From: Jiangella anatolica
GTDB taxonomy: Bacteria > Actinomycetota > Actinomycetes > Jiangellales > Jiangellaceae
NCBI RefSeq assembly: GCF_003236295.1
Contig: NZ_POTW01000078.1
Coordinates: forward strand, 1 to 32,534
Direction of reading: 5' to 3'
Length of the DNA: 32,534 bases
The position numbers were made by a program, and so were the translations under genes. The notes under the pieces were generated by a model, which ran no database searches, was not told the DNA's origin, and saw only the letters and a list, made by a program, of their open reading frames with translations. Shown here one piece after another: positions 8,837 through 17,113 of the stretch. Position 1 is the first letter of the stretch; every line of letters starts with the position of its first letter.

Positions 8837-10012
8837 CGTGCGCGCGTGGTGCGGGCACTCGGCCGGGACGTCCTCGTTCACCGGCGGGGTCCAGCCGGTG
8901 GACGGCAGGAAGCCCGGCAGCTCCGTCGAGTCGTCGTAGTAGCGGTGGTACACCGGCGACGTCGTGCTGGACAGCGGCGGGACCACCCACGACCACTCCG
9001 CGTGCGGAACGCGGCCGGCCCGCTCCTCCTTGCCGACGAACCGCATGAACATCTCGGACTCGTGGTGGTGGTCGGCGATCTTCACACCGGCGGCGTCGAA
9101 CGAGTGCAGCACGGCCCGGTTGATCTCGACGAGCACGCGGTCGCGCCACAGCGACCGCTCGTTGTCGACGTCCAGCCCGAGCAGCCGGCCCACCTGCGTC
9201 ATGCGGTCGTACCGGTCGGTGTCGACGAGGTTGCGCGAGCCGATCTCCGTCCCCATGTACCAGCCGTTGAACGGCGCCGTCGGGTAGGTGATGCCGCCGA
9301 TCCGCAGCGGCATCGACGAGATCGCCGGGACCGCGTGCCACTTGAGGTCCAGGTCGGCGAACCAGGGCAGCTCGGGGTGGACGAGAGGTACCTCGAGGAC
9401 GGCGTCGCCGGGGATGTCGAACAAGCGGACGCCGTCCTCGAGGGTCTCGATGGCCAGCGGGAGGACGTCGAAGTCGGTGCCCTTGCCCGACCAGCCTAGG
9501 CCCTCGACCCAGCGGGTGAACTCGGTCTGCGCCGGATCGCCGACGACGGTGTCCATGCCCTGGTAGCCCGCGTACCGGATCAGCTGCGTGTTGCGCAGCC
9601 GCGGCGCCGGCCGGCCGGGCTGGTCCGGCGCGAACAGCGTCAGCACCGGGCGGATCCGGCCGCCGTTCGTGGCGACGCGCAGGTGCTCGACGCACTCGGC
9701 GGCCACGCCGTCGGCGCTGCGGACCGTGCGCCGGTCGCGGACGATCAGGCTGCGCCAGTAGAGCCGGCCGATGCACCGGTTGGCGTTGCGCCAGGCGACC
9801 TGGGCGCCGAACTCCAGCTCCTCGCTGGTGTGGCTGAACGTGCCGCGCCGGCCGAACTCGACCAGCGCCTCGCTGAACCGCACCTCGGGATCGGGTGCGT
9901 GCGGGTTCTCAGCGGCGTGCTGCCGGAAGAACGCCTCGGCTTCGCTGAGGTCGACGGAGTGGATAGGAACGTCTGGAAGGCCCGGATGGTGATGCGTCCC
10001 ATCGGTCGTCAC
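8834..10012 (-). CDS. nos: Nitric oxide synthase oxygenase
   Basis: A bacterial NOS oxygenase that oxidises L-arginine to citrulline and nitric oxide at a cysteine-ligated heme with a pterin cofactor. The 392-residue protein has the heme-ligand motif AWRNANRCIGR with Cys80, the arginine-binding PFNGWYMGTEIGSRN with Glu256, and HHHESEMFM followed by WVVPPLS in the pterin/dimer region. As in most bacterial enzymes no reductase domain is attached, and no flavodoxin or dedicated reductase gene is adjacent. GTG 10012 is chosen as start because GGAGGAG lies about 8 nt upstream; the frame stays open 40 codons further, but those look like leader DNA. The stop is TAG, embedded in the next gene's -10. 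Actinobacterial NOS serves nitration of secondary metabolites or stress protection; no nitration partner is visible here. Confidence 0.96.
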   Translation of the reverse strand: MTTDGTHHHPGLPDVPIHSVDLSEAEAFFRQHAAENPHAPDPEVRFSEALVEFGRRGTFSHTSEELEFGAQVAWRNANRCIGRLYWRSLIVRDRRTVRSADGVAAECVEHLRVATNGGRIRPVLTLFAPDQPGRPAPRLRNTQLIRYAGYQGMDTVVGDPAQTEFTRWVEGLGWSGKGTDFDVLPLAIETLEDGVRLFDIPGDAVLEVPLVHPELPWFADLDLKWHAVPAISSMPLRIGGITYPTAPFNGWYMGTEIGSRNLVDTDRYDRMTQVGRLLGLDVDNERSLWRDRVLVEINRAVLHSFDAAGVKIADHHHESEMFMRFVGKEERAGRVPHAEWSWVVPPLSSTTSPVYHRYYDDSTELPGFLPSTGWTPPVNEDVPAECPHHART

Positions 10013-10319
10013 AGGGTCAGCTCCTCCGCAGTCGCAGGGTGGCAAATCGCCCCGAACATGATCATCGTGCCGGGAAAATGACACACCGTCACGAATGATC
10101 TCAGAGGGCGGACGGCGTCGTCCGGCGATCACTGGAATCGCCGCGGACTATCAGAACCCGGTCCGAATGGGACGCTGCAGGTCAGGGGCAAATAGGGGCA
10201 TTTCGGGCACCCGAGCGCGCCCTGAGAGGCGAAAGTGACGCCCGTCACGCTGAGTGACGAGGCCAGGCGGCGGTGAAAACCGGTGGACCCGCGGCGGCGG
10301 CCGCGGATAGGCATGGACC
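10013..10319. promoter_or_regulatory. Divergent control region between nos and synthetase-like gene
   Basis: This 307-bp gene-free stretch contains the nos ribosome-binding site, an AT-richer patch with the palindrome ATGATCAT (10058-10065), TGACACACCGTCA (10079-10091, TGAC/GTCA inverted repeat), and a second TGACG/CGTCA element at 10235-10248 listed separately. TAGGCAT at 10308-10314 is a weak -10 candidate for the plus-strand gene. No -10/-35 pair for nos is convincing. Confidence 0.5.
10235..10248. promoter_or_regulatory. Crp-like inverted repeat
   Basis: GTGACGCCCGTCAC is a perfect inverted repeat (6-bp arms, 2-bp centre) and fits the GTG-N6-GNCAC pattern reported for Streptomyces Crp sites (recalled from family knowledge). 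It lies 72 bp before the ATG at 10320 and about 220 bp before the nos start. A related but imperfect element is at 10079-10094. Confidence 0.5.
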
Positions 10320-11225
10320 ATGACGGACGGTGGATCGCGGGCGGCGCTGGACCGGGTGCTGCGGCGGGTGGGCGGCGAGGACGTGCTGACGGCGTTGGCG
10401 GCGCTGCCCGGCTCGGACCTGACCACGCTGCAGCTGGAGCTGATGCGCCGTCGCGCCGCCGCCCTGACCCCGGCCGGCGTGCTGGAGCGCTACCGAGGCG
10501 ACCGGTTCACCGCGCCGGCGGCGGTGCCGTTCCGCGACCTGCGCCGGGTCGAGGACGTGCTGCTCGACGTGCTCGCGGGACGGCCGGAGCCGGTCGACGT
10601 GGTGGCGCTCGCGCCGCTGGCCCCGCTCGGCACGCACTCGGTGCTGGCGACCGTCGACCAGAACAAGATCGTCACGACGGTGCGCGGCACGGACGTCGCG
10701 GCGGACCCGACCAACGGGCTGGCGCTGGAGGCGGCGGTCCGCCGGCGGAGCGACGCGGCCGGCGGCGTGGCCCGGCTGGCCGCGATCCAGCGCGTCGTGC
10801 GCGCCCAGCTGGCCGGCGGCCCGGCGCGGTTCGCGCACTTCTCGCTGTTCGCTCAGGTCACCGCCGGCCGGGACGTCGGCTCGCTGGGCTTCGAGCGGAC
10901 GGCGCTGGCCGAGCAGCTCGCCGTCATCGACACGGCGCTGCGAAGACTCGGCGCCGGCGAGGTCGAGGTGCGGTTGACGGTGCTGGATCCGCGCTTCCAG
11001 CTGGTCGCCGACGGTGTCGAGGGCGGCGTGCTCGACCCGGACCGGGAGAGTGGCCGCGGCTACTACGAGGGCCTCTGCTTCAAGGTGATGGCCCGCCTGG
11101 GCGACGCGGAGCTGGTCGAGATCGGCGACGGCGGGTTCACCGGCTGGACCCGCGGGCTGCTCAGCAATCGGAAGGAGCGCCTGTTGATCAGCGGCCTCGG
11201 CATCGACCGGCTCGCGATGCCGTGA
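10320..11225 (+). CDS. Orphan class II aminoacyl-tRNA-synthetase-like protein
   Basis: This 301-residue protein is not a standard enzyme I can name, but its second half shows the order of motifs seen in the HisRS/HisZ core: GRGYYEGLCFKV at 245-256 (compare G-YYTG--F), GDGG at 269-272, and SGLGIDRLAM at 291-300, which resembles class II motif 3 (G-G--R). TNGLALEAAVRRR at 131-143 could correspond to motif 2. There is no anticodon-binding domain after motif 3; the protein stops at once. No his operon gene is adjacent, so a HisZ role is not supported by context. ATG 10320 has no strong ribosome-binding site. It ends 71 bp before paaA. It may aminoacylate or adenylylate something other than tRNA, or be regulatory. 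The fold is inference from motifs. Confidence 0.6.
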   Translation: MTDGGSRAALDRVLRRVGGEDVLTALAALPGSDLTTLQLELMRRRAAALTPAGVLERYRGDRFTAPAAVPFRDLRRVEDVLLDVLAGRPEPVDVVALAPLAPLGTHSVLATVDQNKIVTTVRGTDVAADPTNGLALEAAVRRRSDAAGGVARLAAIQRVVRAQLAGGPARFAHFSLFAQVTAGRDVGSLGFERTALAEQLAVIDTALRRLGAGEVEVRLTVLDPRFQLVADGVEGGVLDPDRESGRGYYEGLCFKVMARLGDAELVEIGDGGFTGWTRGLLSNRKERLLISGLGIDRLAMP

Positions 11226-11244
11226 CGCGTCAATGGTGTTACAC
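11223..11244. promoter_or_regulatory. Two palindromes upstream of paaA
   Basis: TGACGCGTCA (11223-11232) is a perfect 10-bp palindrome that includes the upstream gene's stop codon. GTGTTACAC (11236-11244) is a 4-1-4 inverted repeat. Both lie just upstream of the paaA -35. They are candidate operators for a phenylacetate regulator such as a TetR-type PaaR, which is not encoded in the window. Confidence 0.4.
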
Positions 11245-11261
11245 ACGACAGACAATCATGC

Positions 11262-11290
11262 TGGACAGGTGTCACATCGCGACCTAGCCT
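11262..11290 (+). promoter_or_regulatory. paaA promoter (leaderless)
   Basis: TGGACA (11262-11267), a 17-bp spacer and TAGCCT (11285-11290) form a good housekeeping promoter. The -10 ends 7 nt before ATG 11297, so the message probably begins at the start codon. Confidence 0.65.
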
Positions 11291-11296
11291 GGAGCC

Positions 11297-12267
<971 letters not shown>

Positions 12268-12271
<4 letters not shown>

Positions 12272-12552
12272 GCGCCGAGTGGCCGCTCTGGGAGGTGTTC
12301 GTCCGGGCCAAGCGCGGCCTGTCACACATCCACGTCGGCAGCCTGCACGCGCCCGACGCCACGATGGCGGTCCGCAACGCCCGCGACGTCTACACCCGCC
12401 GCGGCGAGGGCGTCTCGATCTGGGTGGTGCCGTCGGACCAGATCACCGCCAGCAGCCCGGACGAGAAGGACGCGTTCTTCGACCCGGCCGGCGACAAGGT
12501 CTACCGGCACCCGACGTTCTACGACGTGCCGGTGGAGGCGAAGCACCTGTGA
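12268..12552 (+). CDS. paaB: Phenylacetyl-CoA epoxidase subunit PaaB
   Basis: PaaB is a small structural subunit of the epoxidase complex. The 94-residue product has the characteristic [24 protein letters not shown] start and the middle segment [20 protein letters not shown], ending in [14 protein letters not shown]. Its length is standard. It overlaps paaA by 4 nt upstream and paaC by 4 nt (GTGA) downstream, so translation is coupled along the operon. Family knowledge assigns it a role in assembly of the A-C subcomplexes, not catalysis. Confidence 0.96.
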
Positions 12553-13271
12553 CGACCCAGCGGTACGCCCTCGCGCTCGGCGACGACGCGCTGATCCTGG
12601 CCCAGCGGCTGGGGGAGTGGGTGGCCCGCGCGCCGGAGCTGGAGGAGGACGTCGCGCTGGCCAACATCGCGCTGGACCTGCTCGGCCAGGCCCGCACGCT
12701 GCTGACGTACGCGGGCGAGCTGGAGGGCGCGGGCCGTGACGAGGACGCCTTGGCGTACTGGCGCGACGACCGCGACTTCCGCAACGTCCTGCTGGTCGAG
12801 CTGCCCAACGGCGACTTCGCGGTGACGATGGCCCGCCAGCTGGTCTTCGCCGCCTACCAGTACGAGCTGTACGACCGGCTGCGCGGGAGCGCCGACGAGA
12901 CGGTGGCCGCCGTCGCGGGCAAGGCGGTCAAGGAGGTCCACTACCACCGCGACCACGCCACCCAGTGGGTGCTCCGCCTGGGCGACGGGACGGACGAGAG
13001 CCGTCGCCGCATGGTGGCCGGGCTCGAGACGGTCTGGCCGTACGTCGACGAGCTGTTCGAGCCGTTCGACGGCGCCGACGTCGACCCCACGGCGCTGCGC
13101 GAGCCGTGGACGGCCTACGTGCACGGCGTGCTGGCCGAGGCCGGCCTGTCCGTGCCGGAGCCGACGGCGTCACGGCGGGGCGGCCGCGACGGCCTGCACA
13201 CCGAGCACCTCGGCTACCTCCTCGCCGAGCTGCAGCACCTGCACCGATCCCACCCGGGAGCGACGTGGTGA
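12549..13271 (+). CDS. paaC: Phenylacetyl-CoA epoxidase subunit PaaC
   Basis: PaaC is the ferritin-fold partner of PaaA that keeps the fold but not the catalytic di-iron site. The 240-residue product shows LGDDALILAQRLGEWVARAPELEEDVALANIALDLLGQAR at the start, RNVLLVELPNGDFAVTMARQLVFAAYQ in the middle and the EVHYHRDHATQWVLRLGDGT segment, all typical. The GTG start at 12549 overlaps the paaB stop. It ends overlapping paaD (GTGA). Some residues of a di-iron site remain, as usual for the family. Confidence 0.96.
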   Translation: MTTQRYALALGDDALILAQRLGEWVARAPELEEDVALANIALDLLGQARTLLTYAGELEGAGRDEDALAYWRDDRDFRNVLLVELPNGDFAVTMARQLVFAAYQYELYDRLRGSADETVAAVAGKAVKEVHYHRDHATQWVLRLGDGTDESRRRMVAGLETVWPYVDELFEPFDGADVDPTALREPWTAYVHGVLAEAGLSVPEPTASRRGGRDGLHTEHLGYLLAELQHLHRSHPGATW

Positions 13272-13732
13272 CCGCCGTCCGCGAGGTCGTCGCCGCCGTC
13301 CAGGACCCGGAGCTGCCGGTCGTCACGATCGAGCAGCTCGGCATCCTGCGCGACGTCCGGGTCGACGACGACGGAGCCGTCACCGTCGACATCACCCCGA
13401 CCTACTCCGGCTGCCCGGCGATGGACGCGATCCGCGCCGACATCGTCGCCGCGCTGGCGGAGAACGGCGTCGACGACGTCGACGTGCGGACGGTGCTGGC
13501 CCCGGCCTGGAGCACCGACTGGATCACTCCCGACGGCCGCGCCGCGCTCGCCGACGCCGGCATCGCGCCGCCGCACCCCGCGGGAACGGTCGCCCTCACG
13601 CTCACCGTGCGCTGCCCGCACTGCGGCTCGCCCGACACCCGCGAGCTGTCCCGGTTCGGCTCGACGGCGTGCAAGGCGCTGTGGGTCTGCCGGTCCTGCC
13701 AGGAACCGTTCGACCACGTGAAGGCGCTATGA
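13268..13732 (+). CDS. paaD: Phenylacetate pathway maturation factor PaaD
   Basis: PaaD is a MIP18-family (DUF59) protein thought to help mature metal centres of the epoxidase system. The 154-residue product has the DUF59 core (DPELPVVTIEQLGILRDV, then TPTYSGCPAMDAI with its conserved Cys) and a C-terminal zinc-ribbon-like module with Cys116, Cys119, Cys141 and Cys144, plus Cys135. GTG 13268 overlaps the paaC stop and lies 7 nt after GGGAG; the adjacent GTG at 13265 is an alternative. It ends with an ATGA overlap into paaE. Confidence 0.95.
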   Translation: MTAVREVVAAVQDPELPVVTIEQLGILRDVRVDDDGAVTVDITPTYSGCPAMDAIRADIVAALAENGVDDVDVRTVLAPAWSTDWITPDGRAALADAGIAPPHPAGTVALTLTVRCPHCGSPDTRELSRFGSTACKALWVCRSCQEPFDHVKAL

Positions 13733-14829
13733 CGACGACCACCGCGGCGCCGCGGGAACGGCGCAGGCACTCGGTCACCCACCGGCTCCGGGTGGCGGCG
13801 GTGGAGCCGCTGACGGCCGACGCCGTCGCGGTGACGTTCGCCGTGCCGGCCGAGCTGGCCGCCGACTACGACTACGCCGCCGGCCAGCACGTCAACGTCT
13901 CGCTGCCCGGCGGCGACGGGGTGCGGCGCAGCTACTCGATCTGCTCGCCGGCCGGATCCGGCATGCTGCGGATCGCGGTGAAGCGGATCCCCGGCGGCGC
14001 GTTCTCGTCGCACGCCCTGCAGACGCTGGCGGCCGGCGACGAGGTCGACGTGATGACGCCGGCCGGCCGGTTCACGCCGTCGTTCGATCCGGGGCAGGCC
14101 AAGCACTACGCGCTGATCGCGGCCGGCAGCGGCATCACGCCGGTGCTGTCGATCGTCGCGACGGCGCTGGACACCGAGCCGGGCAGCCGGGTCACGCTGC
14201 TCTACGGCAACCGGACGTCGTCGTCGGTGATGTTCCTCGACGAGCTGGCCGACCTCAAGGACCGGCACCCGGACCGGCTGCAGCTCGTGCACGTGCTGTC
14301 CCGCGAGCCCGGGTCGACGCAGCTGCTGTCCGGCCGCATCGACGGCGACCGGCTCGGCCGGCTGCTGGACACGCTGCTGCCGCCGGACACCGTCGACGAC
14401 TGGTACCTGTGCGGCCCGTACGAGCTGATCACGACCGCCCGCGAGGTGCTGGCCGCCCGCGGCGTCGACCGCGCCCACGTCCACGCCGAGCTCTACCACG
14501 TCGGAGACCCGCCGCCGGCGATCCGCGAGGAGGCCCGCCAGCAGGCCGTCACCTGTGCGGTGACCGCGTCGCTGGACGGCCGCCGCACCGAGGTCACCGT
14601 CGACGACCCGGACGAGACCGTGCTGGAGGCGGTGCTGCGGGTCCGCAACGACGCGCCGTTCGCCTGCAAGGGCGGGGTCTGCGGCACCTGCCGGGCCAAG
14701 GTCCTCGACGGCGCCGTCACGATGGAGCGCCGCTACGCCCTGGAGGACGACGAGATCGCGGCCGGCTACGTGCTCACCTGCCAGTCGCACCCGACGACGC
14801 CGACGCTCGAGGTCGACTACGACGCCTGA
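13729..14829 (+). CDS. paaE: Phenylacetyl-CoA epoxidase reductase PaaE
   Basis: PaaE moves electrons from NADPH through FAD and a plant-type 2Fe-2S cluster to the PaaA di-iron centre. The 366-residue product has the flavin motif RSYSI at 67-71, the nucleotide-binding GSGITPVLSI segment, the YLCGPYELI segment, and a C-terminal ferredoxin domain with Cys313, Cys318, Cys321 and Cys351 (C-X4-C-X2-C-X29-C). It is the last gene of paaABCDE. Its final 13 bp overlap the convergent response-regulator gene. It is the only flavin/iron-sulfur reductase near the orphan NOS; use by NOS would be speculation. Confidence 0.97.
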   Translation: MTTTTAAPRERRRHSVTHRLRVAAVEPLTADAVAVTFAVPAELAADYDYAAGQHVNVSLPGGDGVRRSYSICSPAGSGMLRIAVKRIPGGAFSSHALQTLAAGDEVDVMTPAGRFTPSFDPGQAKHYALIAAGSGITPVLSIVATALDTEPGSRVTLLYGNRTSSSVMFLDELADLKDRHPDRLQLVHVLSREPGSTQLLSGRIDGDRLGRLLDTLLPPDTVDDWYLCGPYELITTAREVLAARGVDRAHVHAELYHVGDPPPAIREEARQQAVTCAVTASLDGRRTEVTVDDPDETVLEAVLRVRNDAPFACKGGVCGTCRAKVLDGAVTMERRYALEDDEIAAGYVLTCQSHPTTPTLEVDYDA

Positions 14830-15467
14830 ACCAGCCCGTTCTCGTATGCCGCGATGACGAGCTGGGCGCGGTCACGGGCGGCCAGCTTGGCCAGCAGGTG
14901 GCCGATGTGCGTCTTCACCGTCTTGATCGAGATGGCCAGCGCGGCGGCGATCTCGTCGTTGGACAGCCCGGCCGCGACCAGCGCCAGCACCTCGGTCTCC
15001 CGCTCGGTCAGCCCGTCCAGGCGGGCGGCGCGGCCGGCCGCGGGCCGATCGAGGTAGTGCTCCACCAGCCGGGTCAGGATCGCCGGCGCGAACAGCGACT
15101 CGCCGGCGTGCGTGCGCCGGACCGCGTCCAGCAGCTGCTCCGGCCGGGCGTCCTTGAGCAGGAAGCCGCTGGCCCCGGCCCGCAACGCCGCGTACACGTA
15201 CTCGTCCAGCTCGAACATGCTCAGCACGAGGACGCGGACGCCGCCGAGGTCGCCGACGATCCGCCGGGTCGCCTCGATCCCGTCGCCGCCGGGCATCCGG
15301 ATGTCCATGAGGACGACGTCGGGGCGCAGCTCCGCGGCCAGCGCCACCGCCTCGGCGCCGGTACCGGCCAGGCCGGCGACGGCGAGGTCCGGCTCCGCGT
15401 CGATCAGCAGTGCCAGACTGTGGCGCAGCAGCGGCTGGTCGTCGGCGATGAGGACCCGGACGGTCAC
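14817..15467 (-). CDS. NarL/LuxR-family response regulator
   Basis: The DNA-binding half of a two-component system. Its 216 residues comprise a receiver domain with acidic Asp9/Asp10 and phospho-acceptor Asp55 (VVLMDIRMPGGDG), and a LuxR-type helix-turn-helix near the C-terminus (LTERETEVLALVAAGLSNDEIAAAL, then SIKTVKTHIGHLLAKL). The GTG start overlaps the kinase stop (GTGA at 15464-15467), so kinase and regulator are cotranslated. The likely target is the promoter region at 16310-16408, which holds a perfect inverted repeat and serves both this operon and the ABC exporter genes. Its stimulus is unknown. Confidence 0.95.
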   Translation of the reverse strand: MTVRVLIADDQPLLRHSLALLIDAEPDLAVAGLAGTGAEAVALAAELRPDVVLMDIRMPGGDGIEATRRIVGDLGGVRVLVLSMFELDEYVYAALRAGASGFLLKDARPEQLLDAVRRTHAGESLFAPAILTRLVEHYLDRPAAGRAARLDGLTERETEVLALVAAGLSNDEIAAALAISIKTVKTHIGHLLAKLAARDRAQLVIAAYENGLVQAS

Positions 15468-16309
15468 GGCGCAGGCCGCTCAGGGAGCGAGGCGACGACG
15501 ACGAACCCGGCGCCGCCGTCCGGGCCGGCCGCGAGCGTGCCGCCGAGCGCCGTCACCCGCTCCCGCAGGCCGGCCAGGCCGTGCCCGGCGCCGGGCCGGG
15601 GCTCCCAGCCGTCCGCCGGGCCGTCGTCGCGCACCGTCACGACCACCGCCGCGCCGTCGCGCTCCACGGCCACGCGGACCCGGGCCGGGCCGGCGTGCCG
15701 GGCGGTGTTGCTCAGCGCCTCGCGGACGACGGCACACGCCGTCAGCTGCACGCCCGGCGAGACGTCGTCCAGCGCCGGCAGCTCGAGGGACGCGTCCAGC
15801 CCGGCGCCGCGGGCGGCCGCGACGATGCCGGGCAGGTCGGCCAGCGACTCCGCCGGCCGCAGCGGCGCGGCGTCCGGGCTGCGCAGCACGGTGAGCATGC
15901 GGCGCAGCTCGGTCGTGGTCTCGCGGCTGACCGTCTCGATGTCGGCCAGCGCGGTCGCCTGCTCGGCCGGGCCGGCCAGCCGGGCGGCGACAGCGGCCCG
16001 GACGGTGATCAGGCCGAGCCCGTGCGACACGAGATCGTGCAGGTCACCGGCGATCCTCAGCCGCTCGGCCTGGGCCGCCCGCTCGCCGGCCCAGGCGGCC
16101 AGCCGATCCTCGTGGGCGCGCCGCTCCCGCCGGGTGCGCAGCACCGCCCACCCGGCGACCAGCACCGCGAGTCCCACGATGACCAGCGGCAGCAGCAGCT
16201 GCGCCGTGGAGCCCTGGTTGCCGACCGACATGAGGCCCATCACCAGCACGAAGAGCACGGCCCAGGCGACCGGCCAGGCCCGCGAGCTCCAGGTCGGGCG
16301 GCTCTCCAT
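15464..16309 (-). CDS. Sensor histidine kinase (HisKA_3 type)
   Basis: The 281-residue kinase has two membrane helices (about residues 13-31 and 37-58) with almost no extracellular loop, a short linker and then the dimerisation segment LRIAGDLHDLVSHGLGLI with phospho-acceptor His91. The ATPase part includes REALSNTARHAG (N box) and VRDDGPADGWEPRPGAGHGLAGLRERV (G boxes). With so little exposed sequence it probably senses the membrane or a partner such as the divergent ABC exporter. Its ATG is preceded by a TAGACT -10 at leaderless distance. It is cotranscribed with the response regulator. Confidence 0.94.
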   Translation of the reverse strand: MESRPTWSSRAWPVAWAVLFVLVMGLMSVGNQGSTAQLLLPLVIVGLAVLVAGWAVLRTRRERRAHEDRLAAWAGERAAQAERLRIAGDLHDLVSHGLGLITVRAAVAARLAGPAEQATALADIETVSRETTTELRRMLTVLRSPDAAPLRPAESLADLPGIVAAARGAGLDASLELPALDDVSPGVQLTACAVVREALSNTARHAGPARVRVAVERDGAAVVVTVRDDGPADGWEPRPGAGHGLAGLRERVTALGGTLAAGPDGGAGFVVVASLPERPAP

Positions 16310-16408
16310 GGTCCGAGTCTAGGGACGGCCCGCGGCCCGGTCATCGGACCACGGTCCGAGCGACCCTGGCCCGATGACAACGCGTCCGCGCCACGCTGAC
16401 ATGGGCGC
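16310..16408. promoter_or_regulatory. Divergent operator and promoters, kinase/regulator versus ABC exporter
   Basis: The inverted repeat TCGGACC-AC-GGTCCGA (16344-16359) has perfect 7-bp arms. A further GGTCCGA half-site (16310-16316) touches the kinase start codon. For the kinase, TAGACT (minus strand, 16316-16321) ends 7 nt before its ATG, with TGACCG (16338-16343) as a possible -35. For the exporter, ATGACA (16374-16379), a 17-bp spacer and TGACAT (16397-16402) end 7 nt before ATG 16409. The palindrome sits between the two -35 elements, as expected for an activator site of the cognate regulator. Confidence 0.65.
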
Positions 16409-17113
16409 ATGCTCCTATTCGACGATGTGGTGAAGCGCCGCGGCGCGCGCGACGTGCTGTCCGGCGTGACGTTCACGGCGCGGCCGGGGCGGGTGACCGG
16501 GTTCCTCGGGCCGAACGGCGCCGGCAAGTCCTCGACGCTGCGGATCCTGCTCGGCCTGGACCGGGCGACGTCCGGCACGGCGCTGGTCGCCGGCCGCCCC
16601 TACCGCGAGCTGCGGCATCCGCTGCGGACGATCGGGTCGGTGCTGGACGGCTCCGGCGCGCACCGGTCCCGCACCGCCCGCCAGCACCTGGCCTGGGTGG
16701 CCCGCAGCAACGGCATCCCGCGCCGCCGGGTCGGCGAGGTGCTGGAGCAGGTCGGGCTGGCCGACGCGGCGCGGGTGCGGGCCGGGCGGCTGTCGCTGGG
16801 GATGGGCCAGCGGCTGGGGCTGGCCGCGGCGCTGCTCGGCGAGCCGGCGGCGCTGGTACTGGACGAACCGGTGAACGGGCTGGACCCGGAGGGCATCCGG
16901 TGGATCCGCGGGTTGTTGCGCGCGCACGCCGACGCCGGCGGGACGGTGCTGTTGTCCAGCCACCTGATGAGCGAGGTGGCCGAGCTGGCCGACGACCTGG
17001 TCGTCATCGCCGCCGGGCGGGTGGTCGCGGCCGGACCGCTGGCCGCCGTCACGGCCGGGCACCGGACGCTGGAGGACGCGTTCTTCGCGCTGACGAGCGG
17101 GGGAGCGCCGTGA
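16409..17113 (+). CDS. ABC transporter ATP-binding protein
   Basis: The motor subunit of an ABC-2-like exporter. In 234 residues it has Walker A GPNGAGKS at 34-41, the signature LSLGMGQ at 128-134, Walker B LVLDEP at 149-154 and the switch His185 (LSSHLMSE). Overall it resembles the drug, bacteriocin and antibiotic-resistance exporters (DrrA/BcrA-like) of actinobacteria. It is divergent from a two-component system and overlaps the next gene, the membrane subunit. Such a set often responds to cell-envelope-active peptides, which is the likely, unproved, role. Confidence 0.95.
   Translation: MLLFDDVVKRRGARDVLSGVTFTARPGRVTGFLGPNGAGKSSTLRILLGLDRATSGTALVAGRPYRELRHPLRTIGSVLDGSGAHRSRTARQHLAWVARSNGIPRRRVGEVLEQVGLADAARVRAGRLSLGMGQRLGLAAALLGEPAALVLDEPVNGLDPEGIRWIRGLLRAHADAGGTVLLSSHLMSEVAELADDLVVIAAGRVVAAGPLAAVTAGHRTLEDAFFALTSGGAP

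Noticed and set aside
10013-10132. Forty-codon N-terminal extension of NOS
   Set aside because: GGAGGAG correctly placed before GTG 10012 and AT-richer, control-like DNA upstream favour the shorter protein.
10320-11225. HisZ (ATP phosphoribosyltransferase regulatory subunit)
   Set aside because: Motifs fit the fold, but no hisG or other histidine gene is adjacent and the first half is not convincingly HisZ-like.
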